Positions 40,670 to 50,254 of a DNA stretch of 64,000 bases are shown one piece after another. A program made the position numbers and the translations under genes. A model generated the notes under the pieces. The model ran no database searches, was not told the origin of the DNA, and saw only the letters and a program-made list of their open reading frames with translations. Source of the DNA: an uncultured Roseovarius sp. (lineage in GTDB: Bacteria; Pseudomonadota; Alphaproteobacteria; Rhodobacterales; Rhodobacteraceae); contig CANMBU010000002.1 in NCBI GenBank assembly GCA_947496175.1, forward strand, positions 806,001 through 870,000. Direction: 5' to 3'. Positions within the stretch are counted from its first letter, which is position 1; every line of letters starts with the position of its first letter.

Positions 40670-42312
40670 GGTTTTGGTCCGGTTTTCTGACCGCTCAAGC
40701 GGCGTGGATCGCCATGTGCTCGGACAACTCCATTTTGCGCGTCGAGCTCAATCGCGCAAATGGACGGGGTCACTGCACGACCGGAGTCACTCTTTGACAC
40801 AAGGTGCCCACGCTTCGAAAGGCCGTCGCAGATGTCGTCTAGCAGGTCAGGTTCGGCGCGGACCTTGCCGGGAAATGTCAAATGCGGAGCTGAAGATCCA
40901 GGTGGTTCAAGCGTATAGGCACGTGGCGCTGAAAGAGCTTGGTCCAGGGGTATGTTCTGGCCCAGATGCTGCGTCAGTATTGCGACACTGGCCTGAATGG
41001 CCAGATCGGCACCGGGACCACCGCCCGCAACCGTCCGGCCATCATCATCTATCAAAAGGAATGGGCTGGCACTGGCGCGCGGACGTTTGCCGGGAGCAAG
41101 ACACGCGGGGTGCTCGGACGACACCTGGCTTTGCCCTCCCCGCGTGGACATCACGAACCCTAGCCCCGGTACGGCTGGCGCATCGTGAGACATATCGCTT
41201 GGGGTTGCCACAAACACCCCGCCGTCAAAGTCAACAATGGCGACAACGGACGTATCCAATGGCGGCGCACCGGTGCGAATATCGTCTCCTCGCGACCGCG
41301 CCGTAGGACCGACGGTGTTTGCAAGCTCTTTCGCGTGGGTCTCGGACAAAAGTCGCTCCAGTGGGACGTCAACAAAACAGGGATCGCCAAAATATGTGTC
41401 CCGGTCCGCAAACCCAAGCTTGATCGTTTCAAGGATCAAGTGCCACCAGTCTTCGGGTGCTTGATCCTGAATGCCCAAAGCCTCTGCAATTTGCAGACAT
41501 TGGATCAAGGTTGGACCCTGGCACCATGTGTCAGGTGTGTAAATCGTAGCCCCAAAAGCCTTACCCGACACCGCCGAGACAATGGGCGTTGTGTGGCCTG
41601 CCATATCATCCGCAGACAGCCAACCACCTTCTACACGCACATGTGCCAACATTTCTTGAGCCAAGCTACCTTCGTAGAACAAAGCCCTGGCGGCTTGCGC
41701 ACCGCCTCGTTCATCGGCGTCGATCAAACGCTGCAATGTTGCGCCAAGTTTGGGTTGTCGAAATCTCTCGCCCAATTGCAACGGTCGGCCATTTGGCAAC
41801 CAGATTGAGGTGTTTTCCGGGTAGGTTCGGTAATGCCGTTCATATGTCGCGGTGGCCGCGACCAGATCGTCATGTGCCTCAAATCCATCCGATGCAAGCG
41901 CATGGGCTGGCCTGGCAAGATCCCCAAATGGCATCGTGCCAAACCGGCGCAGTGCTGTAAAACACGCATCTGGCAAGGCCGGTGTCACAGTCCTCAGGAT
42001 GCCACGCGGGATGCGGCCACGATGATCGCGATGCAACACTCCGGGGTCCGTTGCCTTGGGCCAGAGACCAACGCCTTCGATCGCAAAAACATCCCCGGAA
42101 CCAGCAGGTTTCACCAAAGCAGGCAGGATGCCACCCAGTTGTACCTGCTCGGAATGAAGCACAGTCAGAGCCAAGACAGCGGCAACTCCGGCATCCACCA
42201 TGTTTCCGCCCTGACATAGGACGTTCCAAGCGATGTCCGCTGCGATTGGGTGCCCGGCGGAGACAGCTGCCGGGCAAGAGCCTGCGCCGATGTTGTGGGG
42301 CTCAACTGGCAA
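40666..42312 (-). CDS. Gamma-glutamyltransferase family (Ntn-hydrolase) protein
   Basis: 548 residues with the GGT layout: N-terminal 'HPIAADIAWNVLCQGGNMVDAGVAA' region and the catalytic nucleophile region 'GAPPLDTSVVAIVDFDGGVF' (Thr near 353), which would become the N-terminus of the small subunit after self-cleavage. The usual 'S.GIGGGGF' Gly motif after the N-terminal helix is reduced to 'VQLGGILPALV', so it is a divergent member. No signal peptide is seen, so it is probably cytoplasmic, unlike most GGTs. TTG start. First gene of the operon; possibly removes or adds a glutamyl group on the product. Confidence 0.75.
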   Translation of the reverse strand: MPVEPHNIGAGSCPAAVSAGHPIAADIAWNVLCQGGNMVDAGVAAVLALTVLHSEQVQLGGILPALVKPAGSGDVFAIEGVGLWPKATDPGVLHRDHRGRIPRGILRTVTPALPDACFTALRRFGTMPFGDLARPAHALASDGFEAHDDLVAATATYERHYRTYPENTSIWLPNGRPLQLGERFRQPKLGATLQRLIDADERGGAQAARALFYEGSLAQEMLAHVRVEGGWLSADDMAGHTTPIVSAVSGKAFGATIYTPDTWCQGPTLIQCLQIAEALGIQDQAPEDWWHLILETIKLGFADRDTYFGDPCFVDVPLERLLSETHAKELANTVGPTARSRGDDIRTGAPPLDTSVVAIVDFDGGVFVATPSDMSHDAPAVPGLGFVMSTRGGQSQVSSEHPACLAPGKRPRASASPFLLIDDDGRTVAGGGPGADLAIQASVAILTQHLGQNIPLDQALSAPRAYTLEPPGSSAPHLTFPGKVRAEPDLLDDICDGLSKRGHLVSKSDSGRAVTPSICAIELDAQNGVVRAHGDPRRLSGQKTGPKP

Positions 42313-42731
42313 AGATTACTCGGCCTCTTTCTCGTGAAGACGTTTTGCCCACAGGCTCTATTCTTTTGGTAAATCCGTTTCAACGATAGAGTTCAAAAGG
42401 CATATCTCAATCACCGCATGGGACATCACAAATTCGGCATAAAGGGCAGCCTTTTTGCGGCAGCGCACACAACAATCTCCCGAAAAGAATCCGACACGCG
42501 GTTTCGCGCTTGAAACCCGCAAGAAGAGTTGTGTTTTGCCGGGCTATACTAAAACGGCAATTGGCCTGTGTCTTTTTTGTAACTTCGAAACATTATGTCG
42601 AAAAAAAGGCACGTTCAGAAATTTTTCCCCTTTTTGAGTTTTGATTTTGGAAAGTAGTGGTTTGCGACAAAAGCCGTGCAGAGAAAAAGCGGCAGTTGAC
42701 TAACGAGTAAGACTAAAAACGGGGAAGCAGT
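42313..42731. other. 419-bp intergenic region between divergent GGT operon and surface-protein gene
   Basis: AT-rich towards the 3' end. It must hold the two divergent promoters; I see no clear consensus and no long palindrome. No gene is supported. Confidence 0.5.
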
Positions 42732-45700
42732 ATGGTGTTAGGTTGTCATTACGGTCGTGTGTGTAACGTCATGAAATCGTATTTCTGGTTAACAAGGTGG
42801 GTTACTACCCTCGTTTTTTTAATTCTCATCTCTGTCGTGCTGCCGTCCACAGTCAAGGCTCAGACAGTGTCAGTCGGAAGTTTGGACGTCTACATCAATG
42901 ATCAAGCCGGCTTTGACGCACTTGGCGATGTGACCGCTGCCCCGGATCCGACAAATGGGGCAGGGACAACTTACGCAAATGGAGTTTCGGTTTCGTCCAG
43001 TTACCCTCTGAGTCTAACGGCAGGAGCCGCATTCGTTGTCAGCGGAAGCGGGACACGCGTCGACCCTCCCTCAGGAATAACTGACGGAACGGTTTCAATC
43101 ACGGATGCGTCGCCATCATTTGGCTTGTCGTTCAACATCATCGATGTGTTTGACCATGGTGGTGTGGGCGATTTTGAGGATGTGATTACAATCTCGGCCA
43201 ACGGCACACCTCTTTTCACAATAAGCGACGGCAGCGCCATTGCCGCAAGTGCGACGGGTTCTGTTGATATCCGGGCGATAGATGGAACGTTGATAACAAC
43301 TATCACACAAGGTCAGGCAACTTCCACTTTCATCGGTGTTGTCAACAATGCGGGCACGGTTTCATCGCTTGGAATAGCCTATGATTACAACCAAGCTGCT
43401 GGCAGCACCGCAACCGCTACCGACTTTCACGGAATTGACGATTTTTCAGAACTTTCACGGGCTATCGACGCCATTGATGATACCCCTGCCGATGTAGACA
43501 GCACGACAGGTGCGACCATACCGAACGTGGTTGCCAATGACACGCTTGGTGGCGTGCTGAACCCGACCATCGGAACGGATGTCACTGTCAATGAGACAGG
43601 CACGGCACAGGATGGCACGACTGTACTTGGTCTTGATGTTACCCCTGCTGCGGGTGGCATCACCCTGAATCCGGCCAATGGTGAAATCACCGTGGACCCC
43701 GGCACAACGCCCGGAACATACGTTTACACTTACGAGATCTGTGAGGTCGGGAACCCAACCAACTGTGACACGGCCACAGTCACCATTGAGGTTCTCGCCA
43801 CAGCAATTGTCGCCAATGATGACACTCCGGCGTCGGTGGACGGATCGGCAGGCGCCACTATTCCCAACGTCGTTACCAATGACACGCTTGGTGGCGTGCT
43901 GAACCCGGCCATCGGCACAGACGTCACCGTCAATGAGGCCGGCACGGCCCAAGATGGCACGACAGCGCTTGGTCTTGATGTCACCCCTGCTGCGGGGGGC
44001 ATCACGCTCAATCCAGCGAATGGTGAAGTGACAGTAGACCCCGGCACGACGCCCGGCACTTATGTCTACACCTACGAGATTTGCGAAGTTGGCAACCCAA
44101 CTAACTGTGACACGGCGGAAGTGACCATTGTGGTTGATGCAACCTCGATTGTGGCCAATGACGATGGTCCTGTCGATGTCGATGGCACCACAGGGGCCAG
44201 CATCCCGAATGTCGTGGCCAATGACACGCTCGGCGGTGTGACCAACCCGACAATCGGCACGGATGTGACCGTGAATGAAACCGGCACCGCGCAGGACGGC
44301 ACAACCGCACTTGGTCTGGATGTCACCCCTGCCGCGGGCGGCATCACTCTGAACCCGGCCAATGGTGTCGTAACCGTTGCTCCGGGCACCACACCCGGCA
44401 ACTATGTCTACACTTACGAGATTTGCGAGGTTGGCAATCCGACCAACTGTGACACAGCCGAAGTGACAATTCTGGTCGATCCGACATCCATCGTGGCCAA
44501 TGATGATACGCCACCTGCTGTGCAGGGCGGCGTTGGGGCCACCATTCCGAATGTCGTGGCCAATGACACGCTCGGCGGTGTGGCCAACCCGACAATCGGT
44601 ACGGATGTGACCGTGAATGAAACCGGCACCGCGCAAGACGGCACAACCGCACTTGGTCTGGATGTCACCCCTGCCACGGGCGGCATCACTCTGAACCCGG
44701 CCAATGGTGAAGTGACCGTAGCCCCCGGCACGACACCCGGGACATTTGTCTATACCTACGAGATCTGTGAGGTCGGCAACCCGATCAACTGTGACACCGC
44801 AGAAGTAACGATTGTGGTCGACCAGACGGAAATCATCGCCAACGACGACACACCGCCAACCATTGACGAGACAACGGGCGGCACAATTCCCAACGTTGTC
44901 ACCAATGACACGCTGGGCGGCGTTGCGAACCCTGCCATCGGCACTGACGTGACAATCAATACCACTGGCACAGCGCAGGATGGCACAACGGCGCTGGGCC
45001 TGAATGTCACGCCACCTGCCGGTGGGATCACACTTGACCCCGGCACCGGTGTTGTGACGGTTCTGGCTGGAACGACAGCCGGGATTTATGCGCTGACATA
45101 TGAGATTTGCGAGGTCGGCAACCCGACCAACTGTGACACCGCAGTTGTAACTGTTCTGGTTGGAACGGGTGGCCTTATCGACGAAATCGAAGAAGATCTC
45201 AAAGATATCCTGGAAGAAGACCTGGCCAATACGCTGGCGACGCAATCCCGTCAGATGAGCCGGTTTTCCGGCGACGCCGTGGACCGCTTGCAGCGTCGCG
45301 CGCGGGATGCTTGTCTGGCGGGTGTGAATTCGCGCCTGGCCCAGGAAAAAATCCTATTTGATAACGACAAAGCGATCATCAAACCACAAAGCAGTCAGTT
45401 GCTGGATGAGATCGCAACGATCCTGCGCAGTTGTTCGGGAAGCGCCTTTGAACTGGCAGGGCATACCGACAGCAATGCCTCGGCAGAGTATAATCAGGAT
45501 CTGAGCCAGCGTCGCGTGACCGCTGTGCTGCGTGCCCTGACAGAGCGCGGCATAGACACGGCAGGTTTTGTAGCGCGCGGCTATGGCGAAGCGCAACCCA
45601 TTGCGACCAATGCAACGGCTGTGGGCAGAGAACAAAATCGCCGGGTCGAGTTCAGAGCGCTTGAGGACGCAGAGGCCTACATCGCCCCCTGTAACGACGA

Positions 45701-46643
45701 GACAAACCTGGTTCGCAGCTTTAACGCGGATGGCAGTGACGGGTTCTTTACAGCAGATGGACAATTCGTAAATGACCAGCACAACTGTCTTGCGGATCGT
45801 CGCGAAATCTTTGAGGGGTCGCTCAATTATACCGACACGGACGAAGGGCAGACCCAGTACTCGGTCAACCTCTCTTATCGCCGTGAGCAATACCGTGGCA
45901 CGCAAAGCGTGTTCGGGTATTTTGTTGGCCTTTACGCATCGCAAACCGATGTCTCGAGCCGGGCCACAGGCGACATTGATGGCCTCGGTGTGAATGCCGG
46001 GATTTACGGAGCCAACCGGATCCAAAATAACCTGTTTGTGGATTACTACCTTGGCGCGGCAACCGGCCGTCATGAGTTTGACCTTGATTTCCAGCGCCCG
46101 ATTGGTGTCATTTCCGCATCTGGCGACTACAGATATGTTGCAGGGTTTGCTGGTGCGGCCCTGTCCGGCGAATGGGATCTTGGCCGGACCACTGTCACGC
46201 CACGTGCCGGTTTCGACTATGTCTTCGCACCAAGCTCTGACGTCGATGTTCTCGCTCAAACCGGAGCCTTGTCAGAAGCAGGTGACTTGGATCTGGCTGC
46301 TATTTCCGGGGGCCGCGCATTTGCTGAACTTAGAACAGAACGTTTGATCGAGGATGGCACTGTCAACGTTTGGCTGACCCCTCGCATTTCCTGTTACGAG
46401 TCGCTTGGCGGCCTGGACGGTGCGTGCGGTTTCGGCGGGTCTATCGGAGCCGAAAGCGTCAACGAAGACAATCGTTTGAGCTATTCAGTCGAACTTGACG
46501 CTGAAATTGGCGATGATTTTGCGACAGGATCACTGACCATGGGCGTAGAGCGGGCAGTCGGCAGAGGCGTGCTGAGTGGAAATGCCGGGCTTGGCACAAG
46601 TGGAAGCATTGCAGCCAGGTTCGGGTACAACCTTGACTTCTAA
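42732..46643 (+). CDS. Large surface protein: five Ig-like repeats, internal OmpA domain, C-terminal beta-barrel
   Basis: 1303 residues. A signal peptide ends near 44 (VKAQ). An N-terminal beta-rich domain runs to about 247. Five repeats of exactly 114 residues follow (about 248-817), each with 'IPNVVANDTLGGV', 'GTDVTVNETGTAQDGTT' and 'YEICEVGNPTNCDTA' with two Cys. A helical linker precedes an OmpA-like domain (about 870-980; 'FELAGHTDSNASAEYNQDLS'). Residues about 1035-1303 form strands ending in Phe ('ARFGYNLDF'), like an autotransporter-type barrel. OmpA placed inside rather than at the C-terminus is unusual. GGGGAAG precedes the first ATG. An ATG 39 bp further is also possible. Confidence 0.85.
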   Translation: MVLGCHYGRVCNVMKSYFWLTRWVTTLVFLILISVVLPSTVKAQTVSVGSLDVYINDQAGFDALGDVTAAPDPTNGAGTTYANGVSVSSSYPLSLTAGAAFVVSGSGTRVDPPSGITDGTVSITDASPSFGLSFNIIDVFDHGGVGDFEDVITISANGTPLFTISDGSAIAASATGSVDIRAIDGTLITTITQGQATSTFIGVVNNAGTVSSLGIAYDYNQAAGSTATATDFHGIDDFSELSRAIDAIDDTPADVDSTTGATIPNVVANDTLGGVLNPTIGTDVTVNETGTAQDGTTVLGLDVTPAAGGITLNPANGEITVDPGTTPGTYVYTYEICEVGNPTNCDTATVTIEVLATAIVANDDTPASVDGSAGATIPNVVTNDTLGGVLNPAIGTDVTVNEAGTAQDGTTALGLDVTPAAGGITLNPANGEVTVDPGTTPGTYVYTYEICEVGNPTNCDTAEVTIVVDATSIVANDDGPVDVDGTTGASIPNVVANDTLGGVTNPTIGTDVTVNETGTAQDGTTALGLDVTPAAGGITLNPANGVVTVAPGTTPGNYVYTYEICEVGNPTNCDTAEVTILVDPTSIVANDDTPPAVQGGVGATIPNVVANDTLGGVANPTIGTDVTVNETGTAQDGTTALGLDVTPATGGITLNPANGEVTVAPGTTPGTFVYTYEICEVGNPINCDTAEVTIVVDQTEIIANDDTPPTIDETTGGTIPNVVTNDTLGGVANPAIGTDVTINTTGTAQDGTTALGLNVTPPAGGITLDPGTGVVTVLAGTTAGIYALTYEICEVGNPTNCDTAVVTVLVGTGGLIDEIEEDLKDILEEDLANTLATQSRQMSRFSGDAVDRLQRRARDACLAGVNSRLAQEKILFDNDKAIIKPQSSQLLDEIATILRSCSGSAFELAGHTDSNASAEYNQDLSQRRVTAVLRALTERGIDTAGFVARGYGEAQPIATNATAVGREQNRRVEFRALEDAEAYIAPCNDETNLVRSFNADGSDGFFTADGQFVNDQHNCLADRREIFEGSLNYTDTDEGQTQYSVNLSYRREQYRGTQSVFGYFVGLYASQTDVSSRATGDIDGLGVNAGIYGANRIQNNLFVDYYLGAATGRHEFDLDFQRPIGVISASGDYRYVAGFAGAALSGEWDLGRTTVTPRAGFDYVFAPSSDVDVLAQTGALSEAGDLDLAAISGGRAFAELRTERLIEDGTVNVWLTPRISCYESLGGLDGACGFGGSIGAESVNEDNRLSYSVELDAEIGDDFATGSLTMGVERAVGRGVLSGNAGLGTSGSIAARFGYNLDF
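43473..45182 (+). repeat. Five tandem 342-bp repeats inside the surface-protein gene
   Basis: Units begin at 43473, 43815, 44157, 44499 and 44841, each 342 bp apart. They differ mainly at silent or conservative positions. They may be able to recombine and change copy number. Confidence 0.92.
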
Positions 46644-47052
46644 GGTGGCAGGATCACCGGTCGAAGAAAAGGCCAGCTTTTCCAAGAGTGCTCTATTTGC
46701 AAATTGCTTTTAGGATAACACGGGGTGGCACGCAGCAGACTAACCAGCAATCCTGGAATTGCCGAAGCGCCTGCTTTGCGGAAGCTGCCTTTAGAAAAGA
46801 CTGAGTCGTTGATTGGTGCCGCCCGAAAAAGCTGATGTGATTGCTCTGTAAACTGGGCAGGAAGCTCAAGTTCTACGCATGTGTCCATTTTGCGAAAAGC
46901 GATGAACCTCATGTCCTTTGTTTGGTTTTCACGATGAACTCTCCAATTGGTCTTTTTTGTCTCTGCCTATCAAAGCAGCACAAGGCATGGGGGCACGCAC
47001 GGGCTTTGCATTAACTTATTGCTATAAGCATTGGGATTGCTAGGCTGACACA
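46644..47052. other. 409-bp intergenic region
   Basis: A minus-strand 90-codon frame (46640-46912) is open but lacks known character and is not supported. The rest presumably holds the promoter of the Anbu operon; no clear -35/-10 could be defined. Confidence 0.5.
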
Positions 47053-48477
47053 ATGACGGCAAACAATGTGTATTTCAGCGAAATGGCCTCGGATGGTGGG
47101 GTTAGATCGCCCTACAGTGCCTATAATGCTTGGTTTGAAAAGCAGGACTCGGACCGTCTTGACCGGAAATCTCAAGAGGCGGAGGCCTTTTTCCGACGCA
47201 CTGGGATTACCTTTAATGTGTATGGCCAGTCAGACGCCGAGGAGCGGCTGATCCCGTTCGATCTGGTGCCGCGTATTCTGTCGAACACGGAGTGGACAAA
47301 GCTATCTAAAGGCATTGATCAGCGAGTGCGTGCTATCAATGCGTTTCTGCATGATCTCTATAATCGCCAGGAAATCCTGCGGGCCGGGGTCGTACCGATT
47401 GAACTCATTGCCCACAACGATGCATTTCTCCCGCAGATGATAGATTTCACACCGCCCGGCGGTGTTTACACACATATCGTTGGCACCGACATTGTTCGTA
47501 CGGGTGAAGATGAGTTTTATGTTTTGGAGGACAATGCGCGCACACCTTCGGGCGTTAGCTATATGCTCGAAAACCGCGAAACCATGCTTCAGATGTTCCC
47601 CGAACTGTTCAGCAAGATCAAAGTGCAGCGTGTCAGCGACTACCCTAAGAACTTGCGCGCATCACTAGAGGCCACGGCACCCCCGGGATGTTCTGACAAG
47701 CCGTTTGTTGTGGTGCTGACCCCAGGCATTCACAATTCAGCCTATTACGAGCACAGCTTTCTGGCTGACCAGATGGGGGTGGAGTTAGTCGAAGGTCATG
47801 ACCTGCGGGTCGTGGACGGACGTATTGCGGTGCGCACAACGCGCGGGTTCAGAGCCATTGATGTCATTTATCGCCGTGTCGATGATGATTTTCTCGACCC
47901 ACTCACTTTCAACTCAGCTTCGCTGCTGGGCGTGCCCGGGGTCATGGATATGTACCGCGCGGGTAAAATTACCATTGCCAATGCGCCGGGAACTGGGGTG
48001 GCTGACGATAAGGCGATTTATAGTTACATGCCTGACATCGTTGAATTCTATACTGGTGAGAAGGCAATCCTGAAAAACGTCGAGACCCATCGTTGCTCCG
48101 AGCCTCAGACGCTTAAATACGTGCTCAACAACCTGGCTGATCTTGTCGTGAAAGAAGTGCATGGCTCAGGCGGGTACGGCATGTTGGTGGGCCCAGCGGC
48201 CAGCAAGGTGGAGATCGCAGAGTTCGCTGAAAAACTCAAAGCACGGCCTGCAAATTACATCGCACAACCCACTTTGTCACTGTCAACAGTGCCGATATTT
48301 ACTGAGGCAGGTCTTGCCCCACGCCATGTTGATCTGCGCCCCTTCGCTCTCGTCTCACCCAATGGAGTGAACATCGTCCCCGGCGGGCTGACCCGCGTCG
48401 CCCTCACAGAAGGCAGTCTGGTTGTAAATTCAAGTCAGGGCGGCGGAACAAAAGACACTTGGGTATTGGAAGGCTGA
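47053..48477 (+). CDS. Circularly permuted type 2 ATP-grasp protein
   Basis: 474 residues. 'FFRRTGITFNVYGQSDAEER' region near 47, 'LIPFDLVPRILSNTEW' and 'QRVRAINAFLHDLYN' near 90-105 are the family's conserved blocks. ATP-grasp residues lie in 'YVLEDNARTPSGVSYMLENR' (about 157-176) and 'KEVHGSGGYGMLVGP' (about 370). It probably ligates an amino acid or peptide to an amine using ATP. First gene of a four-gene operon that in other bacteria surrounds the Anbu proteasome-like particle. Substrate unknown. Confidence 0.9.
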   Translation: MTANNVYFSEMASDGGVRSPYSAYNAWFEKQDSDRLDRKSQEAEAFFRRTGITFNVYGQSDAEERLIPFDLVPRILSNTEWTKLSKGIDQRVRAINAFLHDLYNRQEILRAGVVPIELIAHNDAFLPQMIDFTPPGGVYTHIVGTDIVRTGEDEFYVLEDNARTPSGVSYMLENRETMLQMFPELFSKIKVQRVSDYPKNLRASLEATAPPGCSDKPFVVVLTPGIHNSAYYEHSFLADQMGVELVEGHDLRVVDGRIAVRTTRGFRAIDVIYRRVDDDFLDPLTFNSASLLGVPGVMDMYRAGKITIANAPGTGVADDKAIYSYMPDIVEFYTGEKAILKNVETHRCSEPQTLKYVLNNLADLVVKEVHGSGGYGMLVGPAASKVEIAEFAEKLKARPANYIAQPTLSLSTVPIFTEAGLAPRHVDLRPFALVSPNGVNIVPGGLTRVALTEGSLVVNSSQGGGTKDTWVLEG

Positions 48478-48478
48478 G

Positions 48479-49420
48479 ATGCTGGGAAAAACCGCAGGTG
48501 GATTGTTTTGGATGTTCAGGTTTCTGGAACGTGCGGAAAATACGGCACGGTTGATTGAGGCCGGGTTCCGAATTGCCCTTACTCGGTCAAGCGATCCTGA
48601 AAGCGAGTGGAAATCGGTTATCGTTACATCTGCAGCTGAAGCGGCCTACGGTGCCAAACACGATGTTTTTGACAGCACCCGGATCACGGACTTCCTGTTG
48701 CGCGATCCTGAAAACCCAAGCTCAGTCCTGTCGGTCATCAAGGCCGCGCGCGACAATGCAAGGCTTGTGCGTACTGCGCTCACGTCAGAGGTTTGGTCTG
48801 CAGTGAACGAGACCTGGATGCTTCTGACAGATGTGCTGAAGGATAAAGTTCCGGAAACCGACCTTCCACAGGTGCTGGCCACAATTCGGCACCAATCGGC
48901 GCTGGTGCGTGGCGCCCTTCACGGCACCATGCTACGCAATGATATCTATGATTTCTGCCGCTTGGGCACCTTTATAGAGCGTGCCGACAGCACGGCGCGG
49001 ATCATTGACGTGAAATACTATGCGTTACTGCCTGCCCCATCGTTTGTCGGCAGCAGAATGGACAATGTGCAGTGGGAGACCATTCTCCGCTCAGTCTCGG
49101 CCCATAGGTCATTTAGATGGGCGGTGGATGGTGACTATACTCCTGCCAATATTGCCAGATTTCTGATCCTTGATCGGCGTTTGCCGCGCTCGTTGGCGTT
49201 CTGTGCAGCAAGCCTTACTGAAAACTTGAATTACTTGGCTGAAGAATATGGGATGCGTCACCCTAGCAATGACATGGCTGAAGCCTTAAAAGCGTGTGTT
49301 TCAGGCCGGACAATTGATTCAATTTTCGACGAAGGGCTGCATGAATTTCTCAGTGCTGTTCTGCGGGATACTGCTAACCTTGGCTTGCAGATTGAGCAAG
49401 ATTTCAGGTTCAACAAATAG
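48479..49420 (+). CDS. Alpha-E domain protein
   Basis: 313 residues, almost all helical. 'GGLFWMFRFLERAENTARLI' at the start is the alpha-E signature. A second motif 'YDFCRLGTFIERADSTARII' (about 158-178) repeats the R-E-R-A-x-x-(T/S)-A pattern. The protein always neighbours the circularly permuted ATP-grasp protein and is thought to act with it; biochemistry is not settled. It starts 1 bp after the ATP-grasp stop. Confidence 0.92.
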   Translation: MLGKTAGGLFWMFRFLERAENTARLIEAGFRIALTRSSDPESEWKSVIVTSAAEAAYGAKHDVFDSTRITDFLLRDPENPSSVLSVIKAARDNARLVRTALTSEVWSAVNETWMLLTDVLKDKVPETDLPQVLATIRHQSALVRGALHGTMLRNDIYDFCRLGTFIERADSTARIIDVKYYALLPAPSFVGSRMDNVQWETILRSVSAHRSFRWAVDGDYTPANIARFLILDRRLPRSLAFCAASLTENLNYLAEEYGMRHPSNDMAEALKACVSGRTIDSIFDEGLHEFLSAVLRDTANLGLQIEQDFRFNK

Positions 49421-50218
49421 ATGCAACTTCAGATCAATCATAAAACGCAATACGATTATGACTTGCCGGTCGACTACGCCCTCCAAAAAGTGCGCCTGCG
49501 GCCCCTGGATAATGCACTGCAGAAGGTAGACTTTTGGGATGTTTCAGTCGAGGGTGGAAAGATTGAGGCAAGTTACCGCGATCATTACGGAAACCACGTC
49601 GAACTGGTAAGAGCGGTCCCTGATGCTCAACAACTCATCATAATAGCGCGCGGGACAGTGACGACGCACGATAAGGCGGGCGTCTTGGGCATGGTTTATG
49701 GCCGCGCACCGCTTTGGCATTTTGCACAGGAAACATCGCTGACGACGGCAGGAAAACGTATCACTGAGCTTGGACAGATCTTAAGCAAGGCGGACACGAC
49801 GCTCAATGGACTGCATGATTTGTCTGCCGCCGTGTTGAATGCTGTGACCTATGAGGCTGGGCACACGACTTCATCTACCAGCTCAGAGGATGCCATGAGA
49901 ATTGGCCGTGGCGTTTGCCAAGATCACGCCAATATTTTCATCTCTGCCGCGCGGTTAGCGGGGCTGCCTGCACGCTATGTCAGTGGGTATCTGATGATGG
50001 ACGGACAAGTTGATCAGAATGCCAGTCATGCCTGGGCAGAAGTTCATGTTGACGGACTGGGGTGGGTCGGTTTTGACGTCTCAAACGGCATTGCGCCCGA
50101 TGAACGATACGTTAGGATCGCAACGGGTCGGGATGCACATGATGCGACGCCCATTTCAGGCATGCGACAAGGGCCGGCCAGCGAGTCTATGATTGTATCT
50201 TTGCAAGTCCAGCAGTAA
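49421..50218 (+). CDS. Transglutaminase-like cysteine protease domain protein
   Basis: 265 residues. The N-terminal beta-domain ('HKTQYDYDLPVDYALQKVRL') precedes a transglutaminase fold with catalytic Cys in 'GRGVCQDHANIFISAARLAG' (about 165), His in 'NASHAWAEVHVDGLGW' (about 205) and Asp in 'GFDVSNGIAPDERY' (about 218). It cuts or forms amide bonds; in this operon it probably pairs with the ATP-grasp ligase. The gene begins exactly after the alpha-E stop. Confidence 0.92.
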   Translation: MQLQINHKTQYDYDLPVDYALQKVRLRPLDNALQKVDFWDVSVEGGKIEASYRDHYGNHVELVRAVPDAQQLIIIARGTVTTHDKAGVLGMVYGRAPLWHFAQETSLTTAGKRITELGQILSKADTTLNGLHDLSAAVLNAVTYEAGHTTSSTSSEDAMRIGRGVCQDHANIFISAARLAGLPARYVSGYLMMDGQVDQNASHAWAEVHVDGLGWVGFDVSNGIAPDERYVRIATGRDAHDATPISGMRQGPASESMIVSLQVQQ

Positions 50219-50254
50219 GCCCATGTGCGGGATTGAACCATCAGGACAGCAGAT

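Noticed and set aside
43087..43112. GGAAC-N17-CGTC resembling an EcfG promoter
   Set aside because: It is inside a coding region, has a mismatch and faces no start.
43473..45182. Tandem repeats as possible CRISPR array
   Set aside because: The units are 342-bp coding repeats without spacers; no CRISPR-like repeats or cas genes are seen in the window.
43455..45245. 596-codon open frame antisense to the repeat region of the surface protein
   Set aside because: It mirrors the 342-bp repeats, has no ribosome site, and its translation is rich in odd Cys/Arg/His patterns; it is a shadow of codon bias in repeated DNA.
46640..46912. 90-codon minus-strand frame between surface protein and ATP-grasp gene
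   Set aside because: No domain, poor ribosome site; likely chance frame.
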